64,000 nucleotides of DNA, from NCBI RefSeq assembly GCF_005862305.2, contig NZ_CP054023.1, positions 393,342-457,341 of the forward strand, written 5' to 3'. Each line of letters begins with the position of its first letter. Position 1 is the stretch's first letter. The DNA comes from Rhizobium indicum. GTDB taxonomy: Bacteria; Pseudomonadota; Alphaproteobacteria; Rhizobiales; Rhizobiaceae. The notes under the pieces are model-generated. The model saw nothing but the letters and a program-made list of their open reading frames with translations. It had not been told where the DNA came from and did no database searches. Of this stretch, positions 53,035 to 61,336 are shown one piece after another. Made by a program: the position numbers and the translations under genes.

Positions 53035-55752
53035 CTAGGCGCCAGGCCGCTGCTGGACGGCATTCTTGACCGCCTGGTCGAGCGCCGTGCTGCTGAAGGG
53101 TTTCGACAGCAGCACCGAGCCGGGGAGACGGTTTGCATCCGGCAGGCTGCTGTTGCCGGTGGCAAAGACCAGGCCGACCGACGGAAAGGCCTCGCGGGCC
53201 TTGGCGGCAAAGACCTGGCCCGACATGCCGGGCAGGCCGACATCGGCGACGATGATGTCGACAATGGTGTGTCCGAGGATTTCCACGCCCCTTTCGCCAC
53301 TATCAGCTTCGATGACGTCATAGCCGAGATCCTGCAGAATCTCGGCAGTATCCATACGGATGAAGGCGTCGTCTTCCACGAGCAGCAGCTTCAGCTTTTC
53401 ACGGGCGATCTCGGGATGTTTGGGAACGGCCACTGCGACATTGCTGGCCCCCTGGCGGCGTTGCGTCCTGATAGTAAGCACGTGGCGGATCTTGCGGGCG
53501 AGTTCCTCGCGCGTATAGGGCTTGGAGAGCAGTTCGAGGCCGGGATCGAGCCTGCCGCCATGGACGATCGAATTTTCGGTATAGCCCGATGTGTAGAGCA
53601 CGGCGATGTCAGGCAGACGCTCGCGCGCCATGCGCGCAAGCTCCGGGCTCCGCAACGGCCCAGGCATGACGACATCGGTAAAGAGCAGATCGATATGGGC
53701 GCCGCTTTCGATCACGGTGAGTGCGCTTTGCGCATCCTTGGCCTTCAACACGTAGTAGCCGAGATCTGACAGCATCTCGACGACGGTGACGCGCACGCCC
53801 TCATCGTCCTCGGCGACAAGGATGGTTTCCGTGCCCCCGGCTGCGGGTACGCTGTCGGCGGCCGTGACGCGATCCTCGCTCCGGAACGAGCGGGTCAGGT
53901 AGAGCTTGACGGTCGTGCCTTCGCCGATCTCGCTGTAGATCTTCACGTGGCCGCCGGATTGCTTGACGAAGCCATAGACCATCGACAGGCCAAGACCGGT
54001 GCCCTTGCCTTCCGGTTTCGTCGAGAAAAAGGGCTCGAAGGCCTGCTCCATCACCTCCTGCGTCATGCCGGAGCCGGTATCGCTCACGGCGAGCACGACA
54101 TATTGGCCGGCGGTGACTTCAGGATGGGTGCGGCTGTAGGAATCGTCGAGAAAGGCGTTACCGACCTCGATCGTCAGCTTGCCGGCGCCATCCATTGCGT
54201 CGCGGGAGTTGATCGCAAGGTTGAGCAGTGCGTTCTCGATCTGGGTCGGATCGGCGAAGGTGTTCCAAAGGCCGCCGGAGACCATGGTCTCGACTTCGAT
54301 CTCCTCGCCGAGCGCGCGGCGCAGCATGTCGTCCATGCCGGTGACGAGACGGCCGATGTTGATGACCTTCGGTTCCAGCGGCTGGCGGCGGCCGAAGGCG
54401 AGCAGCTGGCTTGCCAGCCGCGAGCCGCGTTCGACGGCGGCAAGCGCGTTGGAAATGCGTTCCTTACCCCGGCCGCTATCTGCCACATCCTTGCCGAGAA
54501 GCTGCAGATTGCCTGAGATCACCTGCAGCAGATTGTTGAAGTCATGGGCGACTCCGCCGGTGAGCTTGCCGATCGATTCCATCTTCTGCGACTGCTGGAG
54601 TGCTGCTTCGGCCTGCTGGCGTTCGGCGATCTCGGCCGCGACGCGGACCTCGAGCATTTCGTTGAGTTTCCGCAGCTGATCTTCCATGTCGCGGCGCTGG
54701 TCGATTTCGACTTTAGCGGCACGGAAGAGCCGGATATTGTCGATCGCGACGGCCGATTGGCCGGCGAGGCTGACGAGGCTCGCCTCGGCCGCTTCGGAAA
54801 AACGGCCGGGCTGGCCGTGACCGAAGAACAAGCCGCCGATGACGCTTCCGTCGCGTGATTTCACCGGCACGGCAAGATAGCTTCTGACCGGCAGATGCCC
54901 CTTCGGCATGCCTGAGTGCGGCGTATTCTGCCCGTAGCGCGGGTCGAGCAGGATGTCGTCGGAGCGCACGATGCCTTCGCCGTCGAAGGTCGGCGCGAAG
55001 ACCTTGGTATTGCGCGGCATCGGGAATTTCTCGAAGTTCTTCCGATCGACACCGGAGAGCGCATAGAGCATGTAGCTGCCGCCCTCGCCATCGTCGACAT
55101 TGTAGAAGAAGGCGCCGAATTCGGCGCCGGTCAGCGTCACGCCGGCATCGACGACAATCTGGGTGAGGCGTTCGACACTGGGCTCGGCGGTGACCGCGGC
55201 ACCCGCCCGGTTGACGACCGCAAGCGCCTCCGATTTCGCGCGCAATTCTTCCAGCGCCGTCTGTTCGCCGCGCTTGGCCGACACCTGGTCGCTGACATCA
55301 AGGGCCGCGCAGAGGATGCCGGCGACCTTGCCGTCATCGTCGCGCAGCGGCGTGTAGGAGAAGGTGAACCAGGTGTCCTCGGTGCGGCCGTCGCGGCGCA
55401 TCGGAATGAGCAGCTCTTTGAAGAGCTGCGAGCTGCCTTCCAGTGTGCTGGCGACGATCGGCGAAAACTGTTCCCAGATATCCGCCCAGACCTCGCGGAA
55501 GGGTCTTCCGAGTGCGTCGGGATGGCGCTGCGGGAAAACAGGCACGTAGGCGTCATTGTAAAGAAAAGCGAGCTCTGGACCCCAGGCGACGAATTTGGGC
55601 TGGCGGGAATTCAACACCATTTCGGCGATATGCTTGAGAGACGCAGGCCAGCTTTCGACCGGACCGAGACCAACGGCGTGGAAAGCCGGATGCCGTAACA
55701 ATTCGCCGATTTCGCCGCCGCCTCTCGGCCAGCCGTTCCCGACGCTTCCCAT
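53035..55752 (-). CDS. Hybrid sensor histidine kinase with PAS, GAF and two receiver domains
   Basis: This 905-residue cytoplasmic signalling kinase is PAS-like at about 30-155 (GPELAFLYNDAYVPVFPQRH) and has a GAF at about 180-345 (SYLAVPVKSRDGSVIGGLFF). A coiled linker follows. HisKA has the phosphorylated H403 in GGVAHDFNN. HATPase_c has NLAINSRDAM, DTGSGM and GTGLGLSMV. Two receivers have D693 (FTDVVMPG) and D837 (VADVGLPG). No membrane helix is present. Rhizobia carry many such kinases; the signal is unknown. Confidence 0.93.
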   Translation of the reverse strand: MGSVGNGWPRGGGEIGELLRHPAFHAVGLGPVESWPASLKHIAEMVLNSRQPKFVAWGPELAFLYNDAYVPVFPQRHPDALGRPFREVWADIWEQFSPIVASTLEGSSQLFKELLIPMRRDGRTEDTWFTFSYTPLRDDDGKVAGILCAALDVSDQVSAKRGEQTALEELRAKSEALAVVNRAGAAVTAEPSVERLTQIVVDAGVTLTGAEFGAFFYNVDDGEGGSYMLYALSGVDRKNFEKFPMPRNTKVFAPTFDGEGIVRSDDILLDPRYGQNTPHSGMPKGHLPVRSYLAVPVKSRDGSVIGGLFFGHGQPGRFSEAAEASLVSLAGQSAVAIDNIRLFRAAKVEIDQRRDMEDQLRKLNEMLEVRVAAEIAERQQAEAALQQSQKMESIGKLTGGVAHDFNNLLQVISGNLQLLGKDVADSGRGKERISNALAAVERGSRLASQLLAFGRRQPLEPKVINIGRLVTGMDDMLRRALGEEIEVETMVSGGLWNTFADPTQIENALLNLAINSRDAMDGAGKLTIEVGNAFLDDSYSRTHPEVTAGQYVVLAVSDTGSGMTQEVMEQAFEPFFSTKPEGKGTGLGLSMVYGFVKQSGGHVKIYSEIGEGTTVKLYLTRSFRSEDRVTAADSVPAAGGTETILVAEDDEGVRVTVVEMLSDLGYYVLKAKDAQSALTVIESGAHIDLLFTDVVMPGPLRSPELARMARERLPDIAVLYTSGYTENSIVHGGRLDPGLELLSKPYTREELARKIRHVLTIRTQRRQGASNVAVAVPKHPEIAREKLKLLLVEDDAFIRMDTAEILQDLGYDVIEADSGERGVEILGHTIVDIIVADVGLPGMSGQVFAAKAREAFPSVGLVFATGNSSLPDANRLPGSVLLSKPFSSTALDQAVKNAVQQRPGA

Positions 55753-55927
55753 TCAAAATCGCTTCCTTGTCGTCCGCGCACCGGTGTAGCTGGCCACCTC
55801 GGGGGTCAGCCCTTCCAAACCGTCAACATAGAGGCTTCCGATAGGAGGGAAAGGGCGCGGTCGAAATATCCTTAACTGCCGGGCGTTCCACACTTTTAGC
55901 AGTCAGCGGACGGCCGCCTACAGGCTG

Positions 55928-56101
55928 TTATTTTCGATAGAGTTTCTGCGATGCGGCGAAGGCGCGGCCGATGTAGACGGAGACCAGTTGCACCGGTGCG
56001 CGCGGATCGCGGAAAACCAGCCCGACGAGATTGTCGACGACAAGGATGAACCCGAGCGCGAGACCGAGGTAGAGTAGCGCGGCGATGATGAGGAGCGACA
56101 T
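55928..56101 (-). CDS. Small membrane protein (57 residues)
   Basis: Reading the minus strand from the ATG at 56101 gives MSLLIIAALLYLGLALGFIL as a first membrane segment, then VVDNLVGLVF and a short basic tail ending SQKLYRK before TAA. A GGGATGGAG stretch precedes the ATG. The protein is well formed with one long hydrophobic helix and a charged end. It lies between the kinase and the DUF2934 gene and is short enough to be missed by length cut-offs. Function unknown. Confidence 0.6.
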   Translation of the reverse strand: MSLLIIAALLYLGLALGFILVVDNLVGLVFRDPRAPVQLVSVYIGRAFAASQKLYRK

Positions 56102-56416
56102 CTCCATCCCTCACACGATCGCAGTCGACACGCGGTTGCTGGCTAAAAAGAGGATTTCGGTATGACCGTCGTTCATGGCAACTTCCTCGTCCCGCCATAA
56201 ACAGTCATCGTATCTTCTTGTTCCCCGTTATCGGGGCAAGGCTCAACTTTTTTTGGAAACCTCAAAGCTTGCAGCGTCATCCGGCCTCTGTTCACCCCCG
56301 CATGGAAGCCCACCCCTGCAATTCAATATCGCACAACCAATTCAGGCATATGACAAAAAGGATCAAGGGCGTCGAGTCGACGCCCTTTTTAATCGAGATG
56401 CTCAGTATTCTAGTGT
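56102..56416. other. Intergenic region with a terminator-like hairpin
   Basis: No gene is convincing here. AAGGGCGTCG (56365-56374) / CGACGCCCTT (56378-56387) is a perfect 10-bp stem with a 3-base loop followed by TTT on the plus strand. On the minus strand a T-run follows a few bases after the stem, so it probably serves as terminator for the DUF2934 gene. Confidence 0.55.
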
Positions 56417-56671
56417 TCAGGACGCGGTCTTGCGGCTCGCGGTGCGCTTCGGCGCCGGCGTGACCACGCCATTCGTCTTGGCGCCCGTCGCAGTGCGCTT
56501 CGCCTTGGGCTTGACCTCTTTGCCGTTGGGAGACGCAGCCGAGCCCTCGAGCGCGTCGCGCTCGTGTCGTGCCTGTTCCCAATGGATGGACTCTCGCCCT
56601 GTCGGATAACCCTCTTCTTCCCAGAGGGTGTATGCACGTTTTTTGATCCACTGTTCCCGAGTTTCTGCCAT
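56417..56671 (-). CDS. DUF2934 family protein
   Basis: This 84-residue basic protein begins WIKKRAYTLWEEEGYPTGRE, the DUF2934 hallmark, then has a HWEQARHERDAL helix and a Lys/Thr/Ala-rich tail (KPKAKRTATGAKTNG). The tail resembles histone-like, nucleic acid-binding tails. Function unknown. GGAGA eight bases before the ATG. Confidence 0.87.
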   Translation of the reverse strand: MAETREQWIKKRAYTLWEEEGYPTGRESIHWEQARHERDALEGSAASPNGKEVKPKAKRTATGAKTNGVVTPAPKRTASRKTAS

Positions 56672-56813
56672 CGCTGATCTCCAGTCACATGATGCCGTCG
56701 TTCGAACGCGATACTTCTTGGATGGTTCCAGAGGAGGGGAGCTCTTTCAAGCGAAATCGCGCCGCAACCTGAAATATTTCGCATCGCAGCATATTAGGGT
56801 TGAGAATCGGCAC

Positions 56814-57120
56814 TCATGCGGGCCGAAACGCCGCCGCCTTGTGCAGATCTGAGACGAAATCCCGGCGCTGCTCCGCCTCGTCGCGGATGCGCAAGCGGTT
56901 TTCCGGATGCAGGATATGGCCGCGCTCCGGCGTCAGCTTCACCTTCGGCCCGAGCAGCGCATAAAGCGCGGTAGCACCGAGCGTGACGACGAGCTTCGGC
57001 TGCAGGATGCTGAGCTCGGCGCCGAGCCACCAGGCGCAACGCCTGATCTCGCCGGCATTCGGTTTGCAGCCGCCGTTTGCCGCGCGGCGTGAACTTGAAG
57101 TGCTTGACGGCATCCGCCAC
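56814..57120 (-). pseudogene. Relic of a UdgX-type uracil-DNA glycosylase
   Basis: Two frames together read as the second half of a UdgX/family-4-type uracil-DNA glycosylase. They are VKHFKFTPRGKRRLQ in one, then after a shift KPNAGEIRRCAWWLGAELSI, LQPKLVVTLGATALYALLG and LTPERGHIL in the other. Intact proteins continue with a VHPS motif, but here the sequence jumps to HPENRLRIRDEAE, so an internal piece is also lost. The conserved His after the KRR of UdgX is gone (KRRLQ). The N-terminal half with the iron-sulfur cysteines is missing. Confidence 0.75.
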
Positions 57121-57379
57121 TTCGAGCGCCAAGGCCGGACCGACGTTTGCGGCTATGTTCATGATGGCGATCCTCAGTCTCCTCGGGATCAATCGATCCG
57201 TGCCGGCATCGTTCCCGCAATGGAATGGGCAGCGCGCTTTCAAATGGACAGGAGGGGGATAGCTTTCGGCGCATTCGCGCGGTCCCGGGCCGGCAAAATG
57301 GTCACGGCGAAAAAATTCGCGTCATGGGAGAGCGGCGGCGCGATTGAACGCCGGCGTTTCGCGGCTATATTGGCCAGCG

Positions 57380-58843
57380 ATGTTCTATCTCCTGTCGACC
57401 TACTGGCCGCATATCCTCTTTGTCGTCTCGATCGCCATGGGGGCCGCGGCGGCGATCCATGCCGCCATGACCAAGGAGGAAGTGCGTGCCGCGATCGGCT
57501 GGGTCGGCGTTATCATTCTGTCTCCGATCATCGGCGCGGTACTCTATGCGATTGCCGGCATCAACCGCATCCGCCGCAAATCGTTGAGCGTCCGCCGTGA
57601 CGCGCTGCTGCTTGCGGCCGAATTCGACGAGTTGGAGACCTTCGACGCCGAGGCAGAGACGGTGATCAGTCAGTTCGGCCGCCGCTTTGCGGCGCTGCAG
57701 ACGCTGGGCGACCGGGTGACGCGCAATCCGCTGACTTCAGGCAATACGATCGATGTGCTGGAAACCGGCGACGAGGCCTATGCGGCGATGAAGACCGCCA
57801 TCGACGAGGCAACGCGCAGCATCCTGCTTGAAACCTATATTTTCGACCGCGACGCTGTCGGTCTTCGCATCGCCGATGCGCTGATTGCGGCGGTCAGGCG
57901 TGGTGTGGAGGTCCGGGTGCTGATCGACGCGGTCGGTGCGCGTTATTCGGTGCCGAGCATTCTCGGCCATCTGAGGGAAGGCGGCGTCACGGTTGCCGTC
58001 TTCAACGGCAATGTCATCATGGGCTTGCGGCTGCCCTATGCCAATCTGCGCACCCACCGCAAGATCCTGATCGTCGACGGGAAAATTGCGCTGACGGGCG
58101 GAATGAACATCAGGGCGGGCTTCAGCGAGGAGGCAACAGGCGAGAGCTTTGCCCACGACACGCATTTCAGCGTCACCGGCCCTGTCGTGGCCGACCTTTT
58201 CGACCTCGCCGCCGAAGACTGGCGCTTCTCCACGCAGGAGTTGTTGAACGACGAGCCCTGGCGCATCGAACCGCCGCAGCGCAGCCCCGGCGATCCCATC
58301 CTGATGCGCGTCGTCGCCTCCGGCCCGGACCGCAGCGTCGAGACCAACCATAAGATGCTGATGGGCGCCTTTTCCGTGGCGCGCCAATCGATCCGCATCA
58401 TGTCGCCCTATTTCCTGCCGGACCGTGAACTCATCAGCGCCCTGGTGACGGCGGCGCGGCGCGGCGTCGAAGTCGATATCGTCGTGCCTGCGGTCAACAA
58501 CCTCGTGCTGGTCGACCGGGCGATGACGGCGCAATTCGACCAGATCCTCAAGAACTACTGCCGCATCTGGCGCTCCACCGGCAGCTTCAGCCATTCGAAG
58601 CTGCTGACGATCGACGGCACCTGGGCCTATGTCGGCTCTTCCAATCTCGACCCGCGCTCGCTGCGGCTGAATTTCGAGGTCGATCTCGAAGTGCTGAACG
58701 AGGGCTTCGCCGCCGAGATCGACGAGCATATCGAGGAAACCTTGAAAACGGCAACGCCGGTGACGCTTGAGGGGCTGCAGGCGCGACCCTTCGCGGTGCG
58801 GCTGCTCGAGAAGGTGCTATGGCTGGGGTCGCCCTATCTCTGA
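57380..58843 (+). CDS. Cardiolipin synthase / phospholipase D family protein
   Basis: This 487-residue membrane-bound enzyme has two N-terminal helices (HILFVVSIAMGAAAAIHAAM; IGWVGVIILSPIIGAVLYAI) and two HKD motifs: HRKILIVDG near residue 224 and HSKLLTIDG near 404, each followed by a GGMN/GSSN block. This is the layout of ClsA-type cardiolipin synthases, which join two phosphatidylglycerol molecules. The ATG at 57380 matches the membrane start; the frame to 57344 has no signal. Confidence 0.9.
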   Translation: MFYLLSTYWPHILFVVSIAMGAAAAIHAAMTKEEVRAAIGWVGVIILSPIIGAVLYAIAGINRIRRKSLSVRRDALLLAAEFDELETFDAEAETVISQFGRRFAALQTLGDRVTRNPLTSGNTIDVLETGDEAYAAMKTAIDEATRSILLETYIFDRDAVGLRIADALIAAVRRGVEVRVLIDAVGARYSVPSILGHLREGGVTVAVFNGNVIMGLRLPYANLRTHRKILIVDGKIALTGGMNIRAGFSEEATGESFAHDTHFSVTGPVVADLFDLAAEDWRFSTQELLNDEPWRIEPPQRSPGDPILMRVVASGPDRSVETNHKMLMGAFSVARQSIRIMSPYFLPDRELISALVTAARRGVEVDIVVPAVNNLVLVDRAMTAQFDQILKNYCRIWRSTGSFSHSKLLTIDGTWAYVGSSNLDPRSLRLNFEVDLEVLNEGFAAEIDEHIEETLKTATPVTLEGLQARPFAVRLLEKVLWLGSPYL

Positions 58844-58924
58844 CGGATTTTTTGTGATCGGACGTGGCAAGTTCGGCTTGCCTGCATATACTGCTGAGAC
58901 AAGCCTTTTCGATCAACGGAACAA

Positions 58925-59752
58925 GTGCGCCTGCCGATGCACGCCAGAAAAGACAGCCTTCCCGCCAGCATTCTCGCCTCGATCAGGAGCAGGAAAAAGC
59001 GGCTCGACGCGGCCTATACGGAGACAAGGCCGCGCAGTGCCGGAACGCTGATCGCCTCCTATAACGTGCACAAATGCATCGGCACCGACCGCCGCTTCGA
59101 TCCGGAGCGCACCAGCCGGGTGATCCATGAAATCGGCGCCGACGTGATCGCGCTGCAGGAGGCCGACACGCGCTTCGGCGAGCGCACGGGCATTCTCGAT
59201 CTCGGACGGCTGGAGCGGGAGACGGGGTTGATCCCGGTGCCGGTTGCCGGCATGGCGAAGGCGCATGGCTGGCACGGCAATGTCGTGCTCTTCAAGAAGG
59301 GGCTGGTGCATGACGTGCATCAGGTCAAGCTGCCGGGGCTGGAGCCGCGCGGCGCGCTCGTTGCCGAGATCGAACTCGAGAAGGGCGGGGTGCTGCGCAT
59401 CATCGCCGCGCATTTCGGATTGCTGCGCCATAGCAGAGCCCAGCAGGCCCGCATGCTGGTCGAACTGATCAATAACAGGCACGAGATGCCGACCATCCTG
59501 CTGGGGGACCTCAACGAATGGCGGCTCGGCGACCGTTCTTCGCTCAACACCTTCCAATCCGCCTTCGGACCGCTGCCGCCCGCCGTCCCGAGTTTCCCCG
59601 CCGGCCTGCCGCTTCTGGCGCTCGACCGGATCATCGCCAACCGCAAGGGGATCATCTCGGAGGTGGAAGCCCATGATACGCCACTGGCGCGTATCGCCTC
59701 CGACCACCTGCCGATCAAGGCGCTGATCGATCTGGAACCGGTGCCGGGCTGA
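58925..59752 (+). CDS. Endonuclease/exonuclease/phosphatase family protein
   Basis: This 275-residue protein of the EEP superfamily has family marks SYNVHKCIG, the metal Glu in VIALQEADTRFG, the GDLNEW block and the final SDHLPIKALI. It may act on DNA, a sugar phosphate or a phospholipid; rhizobial members often sit beside the phospholipase D-type gene, as here (81 bases apart). The GTG at 58925 with GGA four bases upstream is used; an ATG four codons later is possible. Confidence 0.87.
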   Translation: MRLPMHARKDSLPASILASIRSRKKRLDAAYTETRPRSAGTLIASYNVHKCIGTDRRFDPERTSRVIHEIGADVIALQEADTRFGERTGILDLGRLERETGLIPVPVAGMAKAHGWHGNVVLFKKGLVHDVHQVKLPGLEPRGALVAEIELEKGGVLRIIAAHFGLLRHSRAQQARMLVELINNRHEMPTILLGDLNEWRLGDRSSLNTFQSAFGPLPPAVPSFPAGLPLLALDRIIANRKGIISEVEAHDTPLARIASDHLPIKALIDLEPVPG

Positions 59753-59962
59753 TGTCATGGCGACAGTCGGTGCTGTCGCCGTTGTCACTTCGGCCGGCGC
59801 TTTCACCTGGCCATGGCTGAAACGTCACCAGCCGGATGGCGTTCAACATGATCTCGAATATCCGCTTGCGCATCGATATCTCTCCTTAGCGATCATATGC
59901 CGCCTCTTGCCTCGCGCCTTCAAACGAGCTTATCGTCGGCCTCGAATGACTTGAGGTTATGG

Positions 59963-60853
59963 ATGAAGCGTGGACGCCTGCCATTGACGGCCTTGCGCAG
60001 TTTCGAGGTCGCCGGCCGTCTCGAAAGCTTCACGCTGGCGGCGCAGGAGCTGTTCATCTCGCAGGCAGCGGTCAGCCGGCAGATCCGCGAGCTGGAGAGT
60101 TTGCTGGGCGAAGCGCTCTTCGAGCGCCGCCATCGCGGCGTCCATCTGACCACTTCGGGCAGCAAGCTGCTGGCGATCCTGACGTTATCCTTCGACCGGA
60201 TCGACGAATGCCTGGAGGAAATCCGCAGCCGGCCGGCAACGGCAGCGGTGACGATCAGCGCGGAACCCTCCTTCGCGGCCTGCTGGCTCGTTTCCCGTCT
60301 GCCGGAGTTTCGGGAACGGCATCCTGAGATCGACGTGACGATCGACGCCGATTCGCGCCTGATCGAGTTCCGGGGCGGGCAGGCCGAGATTGCCATCCGC
60401 CACAGCGCCAGCGTGACCGCCTGGCCGAGGACGGAAAGCGGGCATCTCGCCGATGTCAGGATGGTGCCAGTCGCCGCGCCTGCGCTGCTCAAGGCAGGGC
60501 CTGCGATCGACCGCCCGGAAGATATGCTTCGTCATACGCTGTTGCATGAGGAGACCCGCGACGTGTGGCTCCGCTGGTTCCAGACGGCAGGCATCGCCAT
60601 GCCGGAAACCGCGCGGGGGCCGGTCTATGCCGACAGCGGGCTGGTCATGCAGGCCGTCCTGCGCGGGCAGGGCATAGCGCTGATGGACGATATCTTCGCC
60701 GAGGAAGAGATCAGGGCGGGGCGATTGCTTCGCCTGTCCGACCTTGCCGTTGCCCACGGCGCCTACTGGCTGGTCGCGCGTAGTTTCGAGCGGCTCGCCC
60801 CGCCCGCCTCACTCTTTGTTCGCTGGATCAGCTCCCGGATCGAAACATTCTGA
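59963..60853 (+). CDS. LysR-family regulator, GcvA-like
   Basis: This 296-residue regulator has an HTH (SFEVAGRLESFTLAAQELFI, then SQAAVSRQIRELE) and a substrate domain (VTISAEPSFAACWLVSRLPE) of the GcvA/AmpR group. GAGG lies about eight bases before the ATG at 59963. The frame upstream is not coding. The gene directly downstream is a truncated SDR relic, so its original target may be lost. Confidence 0.9.
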   Translation: MKRGRLPLTALRSFEVAGRLESFTLAAQELFISQAAVSRQIRELESLLGEALFERRHRGVHLTTSGSKLLAILTLSFDRIDECLEEIRSRPATAAVTISAEPSFAACWLVSRLPEFRERHPEIDVTIDADSRLIEFRGGQAEIAIRHSASVTAWPRTESGHLADVRMVPVAAPALLKAGPAIDRPEDMLRHTLLHEETRDVWLRWFQTAGIAMPETARGPVYADSGLVMQAVLRGQGIALMDDIFAEEEIRAGRLLRLSDLAVAHGAYWLVARSFERLAPPASLFVRWISSRIETF

Positions 60854-60887
60854 AGGCGGCTATCGGCAGTGACGCTCGACCTCGGGC

Positions 60888-61256
60888 ATCGAAGGCTTCA
60901 TTGAAGCCGTTTCGCAGGAGGTTGCCCCCTTCGGCATCGAATTCATCATCGCCGAGCCAGGTCCGGCGCGGACCGATTTCGGGCGCGGCTTGGTCGCGCC
61001 GCAGTCGATGGAAGCCTATGACGCGACGCCGGCCGGCGAAATCCGCCGCGCCATCGCCGACGGCAGGTTCGAGGCCAAGGGTGACCCCGTCAAGATGGCG
61101 CAAGCGATGATGGAGGCTGCCGAACAACACTCGGCTCCGAAGCGGCTGGCGCTTGGCGCCGGTTGCTACACCTCGATCCGCAAGGCGCTGGCCGAGCGGT
61201 TGGCTACCCTCGACGCCTTCAAGGAGGTGTCGATCTCAGTAGACGTCGATAGCTGA
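60888..61256 (+). pseudogene. C-terminal fragment of a short-chain dehydrogenase
   Basis: From 60888 the frame reads IEGFIEAVSQEVAPFGIEFI, then AEPGPARTDFG and a C-terminal region (AYDATPAGEIRRAIADG; MAQAMMEAAEQHSAPKRLAL). This is the last third of an SDR of the oxidoreductase type often found beside LysR genes. The cofactor loop and catalytic YxxxK are missing and no start codon serves it. An internal ATG at 60990 gives a smaller open frame but not a working enzyme. Confidence 0.78.
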
Positions 61257-61336
61257 CCCACGGCCAGCAAATGTCGCTGCCGGCGCCGGCCGGGTCGATG
61301 TCAGCCGGCGCCGTATGTCCAATCCTGCAATTGGCG

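Noticed and set aside
59715..59873. A 52-codon minus-strand frame with AGGAG before its ATG, divergent from the LysR gene
   Set aside because: It overlaps the 3' end of the endonuclease/phosphatase gene, and its sequence after residue 25 looks random; too weak to list as a gene.
61280..61315. GC-rich hairpin (CGGCGCCGGC / GCCGGCGCCG) after the carboxylesterase
   Set aside because: The stem is good but no T-run follows on either strand, so I do not call it a terminator.
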